The translations under genes were made by a program, and so were the position numbers. From the NCBI RefSeq assembly GCF_005049285.1, contig NZ_SOSC01000013.1:17084-81083 (forward strand): a stretch of 64,000 bases of DNA, read 5' to 3'. The notes under the pieces were generated by a model, which worked only from the letters and a program-made list of their open reading frames with translations, made no database searches and had not been told where the DNA came from. This document shows, piece by piece, positions 36,503 through 44,537 of this stretch (positions are counted from its first letter, which is position 1; every line of letters starts with the position of its first letter). This stretch comes from Halorientalis salina. GTDB lineage: Archaea; Halobacteriota; Halobacteria; Halobacteriales; Haloarculaceae.

Positions 36503-38089
36503 ATGAGCCAGGTCGGAGCTGACGAGTACGAGACCATTAATACGTTGCTGGCAGACCGGGCGGCCAGCAAGGGTGACAGTCCGCTCGTCCACACCGCCGA
36601 CCAGAGCTACAGTTATCGGGACCTACACGAGACGTCCAATGCCATCGCAAACGCTCTCGTCGAGCAGGGAACCGAACCGGGTGATCGGATCTGTACGTTC
36701 CTTCGGAACTGTCCGGAGTACCTCGCGGTCTGGTTCGGCATTGCCAAGGCTGGCGCAGTGATGGTCTCGTTGCACAACGACCTCCGTGGCGACAGTCTTT
36801 CGTACGTCCTGCGCGACTCCTCGGCGACGACGATCTTTTTGGACTCCTCGACTCGGGAGAACTACGAGATGATTCGGGGAGAACCGAACGACGTGACGTC
36901 GGAGTTCCTGCTTGGCGACCAACCTCCGGAATCCTCGTACCAGTCCTACGAGTCGTTGCTCGACTCCGATCGGAGTTCCCGACCCGATCGCTCACGCCGG
37001 GCGTCGGATCCGATGTCAGTCATCTACACCAGCGGGACCACGGGCAAGCCGAAGGGTGTGATACTGCCCCACTACTCCTACATCAATACCGGGCGGGAGT
37101 TCATGGACAACGTCTTGAGCCTTGACCAGGACGACCGTGCGTTCACGACATTGCCGCTCTCTCACTGCAACGCACAGCAGACAACGGTCACGGGATCGAT
37201 CCTTGCTGGTATCGACTTCGTGCTGTACGAGGAGTTCGACCCGGACCGGTTCTGGGACCAGATCCGACGCCACGACGCAACGGTGTTCAGCTACCTCGGG
37301 ACGATGATAACCAATCTTCACAATGCCGATTCGCAGCCCGACGACGCCGACAATCCGGCGGTGTACGGGATCGGTGCCGGTGCACCGGCGGGTGTCATTG
37401 ACGAGTTCGAACCTCGGTTCGACGTGCAACTCCTCGAAGGCTACGGGCTGACCGAGACGGCTACCATGGCGGCCGTCAACCCTCCCGAAGCGTCACGGTC
37501 CGGGAGCATCGGGAAACCCCTCTCGTACACGGAGATAGAAATCGTCGACGAGGAGGACCGACCGCTACCACCCGGTGAGGATGGCGAGATCGTCGTCAGA
37601 CCGACGGAACCGAACTCGTTCATGCTTGGGTACCACGCCAAGCCAGACGAGACGGTCGATGCCTGGCAGAACCTCTGGTTCCACACGGGCGATGTCGGAT
37701 ACAAAGACGAGGACGGCTACTTCTACTTCGTCGACCGGAAGGCGTACGCCATCCGGCGGCCGGGCGGCAACGTCTCGTCGTACGAGGTCGAGAACGTTCT
37801 CAGTGACCACCCGGACCTAACAGAGGCAGCGGTGTTCGGTGTTCCGACCGAGCGGGACGACGAGGCAGTGAAGGCGGTGGTCGTCCCCAGGCCGGGAAAA
37901 GACCCCTCTCCAGTCGACATCGTCGACTACTGCGACGGTCGACTCGCCTATTTCAAAGTGCCACGGTATATCGCTATCCGAGACGAACTGCCGAAAACGC
38001 CGACCGAACGCGTCAAGAAGTACGAACTGATCGCTGAGAACGACCAGGATACGTGGGACCGCGAGCGAGGCTACGAACTCAAGCGGTGA
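36503..38089 (+). CDS. AMP-forming acyl-CoA synthetase (second, CaiC-like)
   Basis: 528 residues. P-loop YTSGTTGKPKGV at about 174-185, YGLTETATM, and a hinge segment DRKAYAIRRPGGNVSSYEVE, in which the common GENIS reads GGNVS. The tail KTPTERVKKYEL resembles carnitine/crotonobetaine-CoA ligases. It is on the same strand as the first synthetase, 136 bases downstream. Two ligases of different type suggest either two substrates or successive activation steps in the ketone pathway. Confidence 0.85.
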   Translation: MSQVGADEYETINTLLADRAASKGDSPLVHTADQSYSYRDLHETSNAIANALVEQGTEPGDRICTFLRNCPEYLAVWFGIAKAGAVMVSLHNDLRGDSLSYVLRDSSATTIFLDSSTRENYEMIRGEPNDVTSEFLLGDQPPESSYQSYESLLDSDRSSRPDRSRRASDPMSVIYTSGTTGKPKGVILPHYSYINTGREFMDNVLSLDQDDRAFTTLPLSHCNAQQTTVTGSILAGIDFVLYEEFDPDRFWDQIRRHDATVFSYLGTMITNLHNADSQPDDADNPAVYGIGAGAPAGVIDEFEPRFDVQLLEGYGLTETATMAAVNPPEASRSGSIGKPLSYTEIEIVDEEDRPLPPGEDGEIVVRPTEPNSFMLGYHAKPDETVDAWQNLWFHTGDVGYKDEDGYFYFVDRKAYAIRRPGGNVSSYEVENVLSDHPDLTEAAVFGVPTERDDEAVKAVVVPRPGKDPSPVDIVDYCDGRLAYFKVPRYIAIRDELPKTPTERVKKYELIAENDQDTWDRERGYELKR

Positions 38090-38265
38090 CGATCTCGCAC
38101 CGCGCCGATTGGTATTCTTTGCGGTGGGGACCTCGTCGCCGACGTCGTTGACGAGACGCTTCGGTCCGCGTCTTTCCTGTTCCAGCTGCTACTGGTCGAG
38201 TACCATATCGAAATGAAACCGTGACTCGATTCTGGCCCTCGGCTTGGATTCGGAGTTTTCACCAG

Positions 38266-38649
38266 TCAGTTCTGATCTATCGACTCGAGAGGTTCGATGC
38301 CCTGGACTACACCACGATGCTCCCAGTCCCCCGGCTCACCCGGTTCACGTCGCGTGTGTAAATGCAGATCCCCGTTTGGCCGCAACAGCAGGGCATGCTG
38401 GTAGCCGTCCTCATCGACGACGAGGCGACATGCCTCCCAGTCGCCGTCCTCGTCGGCATCAAGCGTTCGATTCATCCCGATGATCCGGCCGGATTCATGA
38501 GTGAAAACGAACTGCTGGATTCCCGGCGCGACTTCCGCAGTCTCCTGTGGTCGAAACACTATGACCGACACTTCACCGATGTCTGGATCGGTCACGCGTG
38601 CCGTATCTCCGTGTGTCAGATCGCGAATTACTGTGCCAGGCTCTGGCAT
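38266..38649 (-). CDS. Haloarchaeal hypothetical protein
   Basis: 127 residues, soluble, acidic, mostly predicted beta strand: IVFRPQETAEVAPGIQQFVF, DEDGYQHALLLRPNGDLHLH. I do not recognise the family. A TATA box (minus strand CTATAAACC, 38674-38682) sits about 29 bases before the ATG, so it is expressed from its own leaderless promoter. Confidence 0.6.
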   Translation of the reverse strand: MPEPGTVIRDLTHGDTARVTDPDIGEVSVIVFRPQETAEVAPGIQQFVFTHESGRIIGMNRTLDADEDGDWEACRLVVDEDGYQHALLLRPNGDLHLHTRREPGEPGDWEHRGVVQGIEPLESIDQN

Positions 38650-38834
38650 GGTATTGGTAACATGAATTGCAACGGTTTATAGATAGTGGACGATCGGGGG
38701 GTCTGCATTCGAATACAGTGGAGCTATTACGAACTGAGTGATGTTCACGCTACACTGTTTCCGATAGACTGGCTGTCCAGCATTCAACTCGTACACACTC
38801 TCGGAACTGTCTTCGCGTGTACGTTTCAGAACGA

Positions 38835-39176
38835 CTATCGGATATCGACAGTTCCAGAATCCTCACTTAGTACGCCCTGCTCAAACTTGTCGCCATACTG
38901 TTCTTCGACCCACTGTGAGACCCGCTCCTCTTGCCGGTCAACTGTCCACTCCTCCTCTGGGAACGACTCGAATTGTATCCACCCGCCTTCCGTATCCGAG
39001 TAACCTAACAGATGGACCTGCTGGGATTCGCTCCCGTAAAACGCCATCGTGTAGATCACGAACGGGTCTTCGTCCTTCCCTTTGAGGACGGATAACGGGA
39101 CAATTCTCGCGTCCTGTTGTTTGAGGTGTTCCGCCTCCTCATCTGTCAATGGACGGTCCGGTAGTGATTCTAGCAC
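38835..39176 (-). CDS. Haloarchaeal hypothetical protein
   Basis: 113 residues if started at the GTG (39176); no ATG fits near the N terminus. Acidic, soluble; contains DPFVIYTMAFYGSESQQVHLLG and GGWIQFESFPEEEW. Family not recognised. It resembles in style and setting the 127-residue protein beside it. It lies just outside the IS200/IS605 element. Confidence 0.5.
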   Translation of the reverse strand: MLESLPDRPLTDEEAEHLKQQDARIVPLSVLKGKDEDPFVIYTMAFYGSESQQVHLLGYSDTEGGWIQFESFPEEEWTVDRQEERVSQWVEEQYGDKFEQGVLSEDSGTVDIR

Positions 39177-39351
39177 ATTCTACCACTTTAGTCCTAGTCA
39201 ACAAAACGCTTCGGGAGACACTGCTGGGCGCTGTTCAGATACAGTTCGAAATGTACAGTGGTTACGAAGTACCTAACATGAAAGTAATCAGGAACGAGGG
39301 TGTCATAGAAGCAGTTGCACACCAACGAGCGCCGCAAACAAGTGAACTACC

Positions 39352-40650
39352 CTACTCGCTCACGGCTGACGCCGTTCGCTCCTTGAGGGTAGGGCTTCCT
39401 GCTTCCACGACGCGCTTTGCAGATACGGACGTATCCACAGGGAGCGCAGTCTCCACAGGCGTTAACGAGAGCGAAGCTCTCGTTCGCACATCAGAATCGC
39501 TCTGCGATTCTGAGGACGTTGATTCGGAGTGTCCCACTCCTATATCAGAAAGACCGCGAGAAAGAATGTTCCACGCCGCGTTCGCGTCCCGGTCCGCCTC
39601 AAACCCGCACGCAGGACAGGAGTGTTCACGGACCCACAGCGGCTTGTCCGTCTCCACACCACAGGACGCGCACTCCTTGGTCGTCCCTCTCGGGTTGACC
39701 GCCACGAAGTGCGTCCCCTCGCGTTCACACTTGTATTCGAGTAACGAGAGGAACGTCCGCCATGCGGCAGACGCGGTGTCGCGGCTGTTCGACGGACTTT
39801 CCATCATCCCCTTCACGTTCAGGTCTTCGACCGCCACGAGGTCGTACTCCCGAGCGTAGTACGCCGAGAGTTTGTGCAAGAAGTCGCGGCGCTTCCGACG
39901 GAGGTCGGCGTGACACTCCGCAACGCGCTGTCGTTGCTTCTCGTAGTTGTTCGACCCGTGTTGCTTCCGCGAGAGTTTCCGTTGCTCGCGCTCCAAGCGT
40001 TCACGCTCGTCGGAGAGGTCGAGCGACCCCACGGCGGTTCCGTCCGTGTCGTGGGCATACTTGAGAATCCCCATGTCGATACCGACACAGTTCTCGGGAT
40101 TCTCAGGCGGTTCAGGAGGTTCGCGATCCATTTGGACGCCGAAGGTGGCGAACCACTCGCCCGTCGGCTCCTTCTTGAGCGTGACCTGCTTGAGTTTGGC
40201 GTCGTCGGGGATGGCGCGGTGGAGCCGAATCGGTATGTCCGCGAGTTTCGAGAGTGACAGCACAGTCTGACCGCCCTTCTTGTCGAGCTTGAAGCCAGAT
40301 TGACTGTACGTGAAACTGCGGAACTCGCGTGGTGGTTTCCACTTGAGTTGACCGACCCCGTAGCCATTCTCCTTGAGTTTGGAGAGTCCTTTGAGGTTAT
40401 CGAACAGACGTTCCACGACGGTTTGGAGAACCTTCGAGTACACATCAGAGAGGCTGTCCCACTCCTCCTTGAGGTCGGGAAGTTCCGACCGTAGGGTGGT
40501 CATAGACGGCAGTTCGCCGTGTTCGTCTTGGTACTCGTTGAGGCGGTAGAGCGCGTGGTTGTAGAGTTGCCTACAAATGTCTCGGTGGCGGTCCAACTCC
40601 TCACGGTGGGCGTCGGACGGCTTGAGACGGTACTTGTAGGCGTAGTACAC
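39352..40650 (-). CDS. tnpB: TnpB RNA-guided nuclease (IS200/IS605)
   Basis: 432 residues. RuvC-like nuclease residues: D192 in GIDMGILKYA, E275 in VAVEDLNVKGM, and D353/D355 in EADRDANAAW; zinc ribbon C327/C330 and C345/C348. Nothing essential is missing, so it should be an active omega-RNA-guided nuclease that keeps the element in place. After the last RuvC motif there is a Ser/Thr-rich tail of about 65 residues whose DNA folds into strong hairpins, probably because the guide RNA overlaps the 3' end of the gene. Confidence 0.92.
   Translation of the reverse strand: MYYAYKYRLKPSDAHREELDRHRDICRQLYNHALYRLNEYQDEHGELPSMTTLRSELPDLKEEWDSLSDVYSKVLQTVVERLFDNLKGLSKLKENGYGVGQLKWKPPREFRSFTYSQSGFKLDKKGGQTVLSLSKLADIPIRLHRAIPDDAKLKQVTLKKEPTGEWFATFGVQMDREPPEPPENPENCVGIDMGILKYAHDTDGTAVGSLDLSDERERLEREQRKLSRKQHGSNNYEKQRQRVAECHADLRRKRRDFLHKLSAYYAREYDLVAVEDLNVKGMMESPSNSRDTASAAWRTFLSLLEYKCEREGTHFVAVNPRGTTKECASCGVETDKPLWVREHSCPACGFEADRDANAAWNILSRGLSDIGVGHSESTSSESQSDSDVRTRASLSLTPVETALPVDTSVSAKRVVEAGSPTLKERTASAVSE
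39357..39513 (-). ncRNA. Candidate omega (guide) RNA scaffold overlapping tnpB 3' end
   Basis: Three hairpins in the tnpB tail: 39491-39513 (CAGAATCGC/GCGATTCTG), 39464-39484 (AACGAGAGC/GCTCTCGTT) and 39357-39380 (ACGGC-TGAC-GCCGT with flanking pairs). Right-end guide RNAs of IS605 elements occupy this position and would read into flanking DNA below 39345 as guide. RNA boundaries are inferred. Confidence 0.5.
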
Positions 40651-40651
40651 T

Positions 40652-41056
40652 CTACTCGCGTTGGTCCTCTACGTACTGTTTCAGCACATCCAGCGACACC
40701 TGCCCCGTCGAGATGAGGCAGTACGAGTCGTTCCAGAACGAGTCGCCCCACAGGTCGGTCTTGAGTTCGTCCGCGTACTCGTTGCGGATACGGCGGGCGG
40801 TTGCGCCCTTGACCGTGTTGATGAACTTCACGAGATCTGTGGTTGGCTTCGCTCGGAAGAGGATGTGTACGTGGTCGTCCTCGCCGTCGAGGTTCGTCAG
40901 TTCGACACCGTAGTTGTCCGTGAACCCGCTGATGACCTCGTGAATGAATCGGGTTCGCTCCTCGGTTAGCACTCCGCGCCGATACTTCGTGGTGAATATC
41001 AGGTGGTAGTGCAGGGAAAACGTCGAGTGCGCTCCCGAGTCGAGGTCGTACTCCAT
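40652..41056 (-). CDS. tnpA: IS200-type Y1 transposase TnpA
   Basis: 134 residues. HUH motif H62-V-H64 in DDHVHILF and catalytic tyrosine Y128 in LKQYVEDQ, with the companion Gln four residues later, as in IS608 TnpA. LHYHLIFTTKYRRGVL is the usual N-terminal block. Normal length, no truncation; it should form an active dimer that cuts and joins single-stranded ends. Confidence 0.92.
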   Translation of the reverse strand: MEYDLDSGAHSTFSLHYHLIFTTKYRRGVLTEERTRFIHEVISGFTDNYGVELTNLDGEDDHVHILFRAKPTTDLVKFINTVKGATARRIRNEYADELKTDLWGDSFWNDSYCLISTGQVSLDVLKQYVEDQRE

Positions 41057-41486
41057 TGGGTTCGGTTAATACTACACCACCCTACTGCAAAACCATTGTG
41101 ATTGCGTGGGCCTGTGGGCCTGCCACCGAATCGTGTATGTGAACTGTGCGGCGCTGTATCCCCTCCCTGCTCGCGCCTTCCCTTCGGTCGGCGCTCGCTG
41201 AGGAAGAGGGCTTAGCGCCTCAATTCAGCTAAATAGGAGCAATAAAAATCGCTCCACTCGCTAAGGCTCATCGTCGACGTGCGTTCTTGGCATCCAGGTC
41301 GATACTCCCACAATAGTCACTATGAGGCCGGGGGATTTGTTCAGTTCTTCGGCCTGGTCATGTCGTTACCGTACTCGTTGGTCCCTCACTGTCATCGGTT
41401 CCCTACCCTGAGTCGGTGGTGCTATTGGTCGGTACTGCGTCCAGTACGGATGTCATACTCATCACCTCCCCACTCCTACGGGAGGC
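41057..41486. other. Noncoding region between the IS and tatA
   Basis: 430 bases, including the IS left end. A hairpin-like GGAGCAATAAAAATCGCTCC lies near 41237-41256. No further gene recognised; the tatA promoter must be in this stretch but I see no clear TATA box. Confidence 0.4.
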
Positions 41487-41717
41487 ATGCACGCGTTAGT
41501 ACCTGCAATCGTCGGCTTCCCCGGCGGCATGGAAATGATAGTCATCCTCGCCATCGCAGTCCTGCTCTTTGGCGCGAACAAGCTCCCGGACCTCGCGCGT
41601 TCTTCAGGGCAGGCGATGGGCGAGTTCAAGAAAGGGAGACAGGAAATCGAGGAGGAGATCCGTGAAGCCGCCGCTGGCGACCCAGGGAGTGACGAACAGG
41701 ACACTGAGACTGTCTAA
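41487..41717 (+). CDS. tatA: Twin-arginine translocase subunit TatA
   Basis: 76 residues: short outside segment, one membrane helix (about 16-33), the FG-hinge in LLFGANKLPDLARS, then an amphipathic helix and an acidic tail. This is the TatA/E layout; TatA oligomers form the folded-protein pore. No tatC is adjacent. Its place next to a cluster of secreted proteins, several with Arg-Arg in the signal, suggests it may support their export. An internal ATG (41529) would remove the first 14 residues. Confidence 0.9.
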   Translation: MHALVPAIVGFPGGMEMIVILAIAVLLFGANKLPDLARSSGQAMGEFKKGRQEIEEEIREAAAGDPGSDEQDTETV

Positions 41718-41817
41718 ACGGACTGTTTTCTGACTCACCGAATTCACCTTGCTGAGCGGTGCGCACGGAGCTTCGCTGGTCACACACTATTCATTCGGAT
41801 ATACGGAAAATCGGCAG

Positions 41818-42462
41818 TCAGTTTTCCGTTGCGGGGTAACTGCTGTCGTCGGTCTGTGGCCCCAGTGCGTCCGGCGGAACGTCCGTCGAGCCGAGCAACA
41901 GCCGGCGGTCCCGCAGCGCGTGATATGCGGCGACGAGCGTGAAGAGGCCCGCAACCGCAAGTGCGTAGCCGAAACCGCCGAGGGCGGTGAACGGCGCGAT
42001 ACCGAGTGCCGCGACGGTGACGAGCGTCGTCAGCACCGTACCGAGTGCGAGGTAGAACTGACTCCACGGCAAGTCGTTGCGTGGTACGACATCGAGGTAG
42101 ACGTCGAACTGGTCGATGTGGTCAGTCAACGACACGACACCCCCATTACGGTCGTACTCGACGATACCCAGCCGGTCCATCTTCGGGAGGTGCGTCTGGT
42201 GGAGTGCCGTGTAGAGGCGTTTGCGTTCTTTTGGCAGCACCGTATTGCGTTCTTTCCCCAACTCCCAGGCTGAAAGCTGTTCCGAGAGTTCACGAATCGG
42301 GACTGGACGATCCTGCGTGCGCAGGTAGTGAAGCGTGTAGCGGCGACGTCGATTGCCAAGGGTCTGAAACACCGTATCTGTGGGCAACTGCACATCAGTC
42401 TCCCCACCACTGGCGACCCGACTGCGCGTTCCCCTCGTGGAACTCATAGTACTTTTCCCCAT
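41818..42462 (-). CDS. Membrane-anchored winged-helix protein (DUF7344-like), copy A
   Basis: 214 residues. N-terminal HTH (about 30-115: TVFQTLGNRRRRYTLHYLRT, YTALHQTHLPKMDRLGIVEYD), then a hydrophobic C-terminal part with two membrane helices (about 140-160 and 165-182). It shares the LHQTHLPK motif and layout with the gene at 42687. Such haloarchaeal proteins are thought to act as membrane-bound regulators; target not known. A GTAC motif like those in the array to the right lies at the start codon (42449) and again at 42473. A second ATG (42447) is possible. Confidence 0.7.
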   Translation of the reverse strand: MGKSTMSSTRGTRSRVASGGETDVQLPTDTVFQTLGNRRRRYTLHYLRTQDRPVPIRELSEQLSAWELGKERNTVLPKERKRLYTALHQTHLPKMDRLGIVEYDRNGGVVSLTDHIDQFDVYLDVVPRNDLPWSQFYLALGTVLTTLVTVAALGIAPFTALGGFGYALAVAGLFTLVAAYHALRDRRLLLGSTDVPPDALGPQTDDSSYPATEN

Positions 42463-42686
42463 CGCATACCTGGTACGTATCCATAATAAAGATTACTGTA
42501 CTGACACTCTATACTGGTGCAATATCTTAGCAAGTGGGTATTTAGAACCAAATATCAATTATGCGAATTATCGGCTATAGAGCTCTATTTTTACAGGTAT
42601 ATACAATAACCGAGTAACGCATTTCTGAATCGCAATGGGAACGTTTGGATGTAAATATCAGATATAACATCTTACATCGGTGCGGG

Positions 42687-43232
42687 TCAGGGCAGATACT
42701 GCTTGAGCAGTGCAGGAACGGAGCGCAGCGATCGGGTGAGCGAGCCCGATAACTGATACACCGTCGAGAGTGCAAACACCGCGAGAGCCGCGCTCGCAAT
42801 GATCAGCGGGTCGACAGCGGAAAACAATGGCAGCGAGGTCAGCGAGGCGACGACGGCAAACAGGGCGACGATGCCGAGCGCGCGGTAGTACTCACCCCAC
42901 GAGACGCCAACTGGCGTCACCGTGTCCATGTACCGAGCCAGCGAGCGGCTCTGGGGGTTCGACCGAACGAGTTTCCGGTCGGGGTCGTACTCGACGAGTC
43001 CATACGTGGCCAGTTTCGGCAGGTGTGTCTGGTGTAAGGCGTTGTAGACACTCTCGCGGAGTGGGCGTGGTGCTGGCGTCATCTCCGATTCGATACTCGC
43101 AATCTGCTCCGAGAGGACACGCAGCGTCAGTTCGTCGTCGAACTCCCAGAGTACCGTCAGCGCCTCGCGGCGCCGCTCGTTGCTGAGGAGATGGTACACG
43201 TCCGACTCCGGGATTGTGACTCGCTGAAACAT
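42687..43232 (-). CDS. Membrane-anchored winged-helix protein (DUF7344-like), copy B
   Basis: 181 residues from ATG 43232. HTH (about 8-85: VYHLLSNERRREALTVLWEF, YNALHQTHLPKLATYGLVEYD) followed by two hydrophobic segments (about 112-130 and 135-155). Related to copy A at 41818, so the two look like an old duplication. It is divergent from the first SipW-signal gene, and the phased GTAC array fills the space between, so it is the leading candidate for the cluster's regulator. The frame continues far upstream but that part is not protein-like. Confidence 0.72.
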   Translation of the reverse strand: MFQRVTIPESDVYHLLSNERRREALTVLWEFDDELTLRVLSEQIASIESEMTPAPRPLRESVYNALHQTHLPKLATYGLVEYDPDRKLVRSNPQSRSLARYMDTVTPVGVSWGEYYRALGIVALFAVVASLTSLPLFSAVDPLIIASAALAVFALSTVYQLSGSLTRSLRSVPALLKQYLP

Positions 43233-43283
43233 CTGGTGACTCCTGGGAGACCGGACGCACGCCCGGACCATACGTATAGAGAG

Positions 43284-43470
43284 CGTACAACCCCGAGCGC
43301 GAACACTCCTGTAGCGGTATGGTTCCTGAACGTACCCGGCAGTGATATTGCCTGCTACTGGTATTAAGTTCGTACACACCCCCACAGGAGCGGTACGAGG
43401 ATCGTACATCCCGCCATGGGGACCGTACAGGCGGAATTTGCGTGGCACGGAAAGCGTACAAACACGGTAC
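43284..43470. promoter_or_regulatory. Phased array of eight GTAC motifs
   Basis: GTAC occurs at 43285, 43332, 43372, 43393, 43404, 43425, 43456 and 43467, most in the form CGTACA or GGTACG. Successive distances are 47, 40, 21, 11, 21, 31 and 11 bp, so the last six sit on one face of the helix (multiples of about 10.5). By chance about one GTAC is expected in this length. On the minus side a TATA-like CTATACGTATGG (about 43268-43279) serves copy B; on the plus side CATAAGTAATAC (about 43499) may serve the SipW-signal gene. Confidence 0.7.
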
Positions 43471-43582
43471 GAAAGCCCTGGAACAGTCGAATCTGTGCAT
43501 AAGTAATACCCAACCAAGCCAGGGGATGTATATCCCGAACGGCCAGCCCCAGTGGGCGGCCCGACGGGGGGAAAATCCAACA

Positions 43583-44482
43583 ATGACCGACAACGACCCA
43601 AACCTGTACAACCTTTCGCGCCGCAAAATGCTCGCCGGAATCGGAACCATCGGACTCGCGTCCGCGGGCGCTGGACTCGGTACCAGCGCGTACTTCAGCG
43701 ACACCGAAACGTTCGAGAACAACAGCCTGACCGCCGGGACCCTCGACATGAGCGTCACCGCGGACGTGGTGGCCGCCAACCAGTACTGGGTTGACCAGGG
43801 CGGACTCGACGTGTCGGCCGTCGCCGACGCGCAGGACGCCGTCATGGGCCTGACAGTCGACGACGTCAAGCCCGGCGACTGGGGCATCATCTGCTTCGAA
43901 ATCGAAGTCGGCGACAACCCCGGCTACGTGCAGGTGTGCACGGAGAACTTCACGGAAGCTGGCGGTCCCAACCCCGAACCCGAACAGGAAGCCGAGGGCA
44001 ACGACGACAACGACGCCGACCTGGGCGAGTTCCTCCTGACCACCGTCTGGCAGGAGTACAACGGCGCCACCGACGGTACCGGGATGAAATCCGACCTCAA
44101 TATCCTTGACCCCGTCTTCAACAACAATGGGGACAGCCTCTCGGTGTCCTACGGCGAGCCCGACCTCGATGGTGTGGTCGACAGCGACCAACACCACACC
44201 ACCGCGCGTGAGGCCAACGCTATCCTCGATGTGGCAAACGGCGGCTACATCATCAAAGACGATGCTGGCGAGCCGATAGTCGTCGGCGGCGACGACAACG
44301 ACGACGACGTCTACGAGTTCTGCCTCCTCATCGAGTTGCCCTACGAAGTCGGCAACGTGGTGCAGGGTGACAGCGTCTCCTTCGATCTCGTGTTCAAGAC
44401 CGAACAAGTCCGGAACAACGAGACGCCCTTCATGAACGATGTCGAGGACGTGGGAACCCCGATCAACGGGACCAGCGAGTAA
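43583..44482 (+). CDS. SipW-signal (TasA/camelysin-like) secreted protein 1
   Basis: 299 residues from ATG 43583. The signal peptide has RRKMLAGIGTIGLASAGAG and the SipW-type cleavage area TSAYFSDTETFENNSLTAG, as in TasA/CalY proteins. The mature domain is acidic beta-rich, with DDVKPGDWG, DNPGYVQVC and the C-terminal VVQGDSVSFDLVFKTEQ, blocks shared with the next two genes. TasA-type proteins polymerise into biofilm-matrix fibres. Likely exported, processed by the SipW-type peptidase encoded downstream, and displayed on the cell surface. 55 bases before the next member. Confidence 0.82.
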   Translation: MTDNDPNLYNLSRRKMLAGIGTIGLASAGAGLGTSAYFSDTETFENNSLTAGTLDMSVTADVVAANQYWVDQGGLDVSAVADAQDAVMGLTVDDVKPGDWGIICFEIEVGDNPGYVQVCTENFTEAGGPNPEPEQEAEGNDDNDADLGEFLLTTVWQEYNGATDGTGMKSDLNILDPVFNNNGDSLSVSYGEPDLDGVVDSDQHHTTAREANAILDVANGGYIIKDDAGEPIVVGGDDNDDDVYEFCLLIELPYEVGNVVQGDSVSFDLVFKTEQVRNNETPFMNDVEDVGTPINGTSE

Positions 44483-44537
44483 TTCCTACACCGCTCACAC
44501 ATCACCAACCACTCAAATAATAAAACAAATCACAACA

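Larger units (their letters stand above)
39352..41056 (-). mobile_element. IS200/IS605-family insertion sequence (tnpA + tnpB)
   Basis: Complete gene pair: Y1 transposase upstream, TnpB downstream, one base between them. Both reading frames are intact. The outer ends are not fixed by sequence alone; similar strings occur outside each gene end (gaactaccctactcgc at 39343-39358 and accaccctactgc near 41079-41091), so the element probably extends about 10-50 bases beyond both genes. This type moves as single-stranded DNA and makes no target duplication. Confidence 0.8.
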
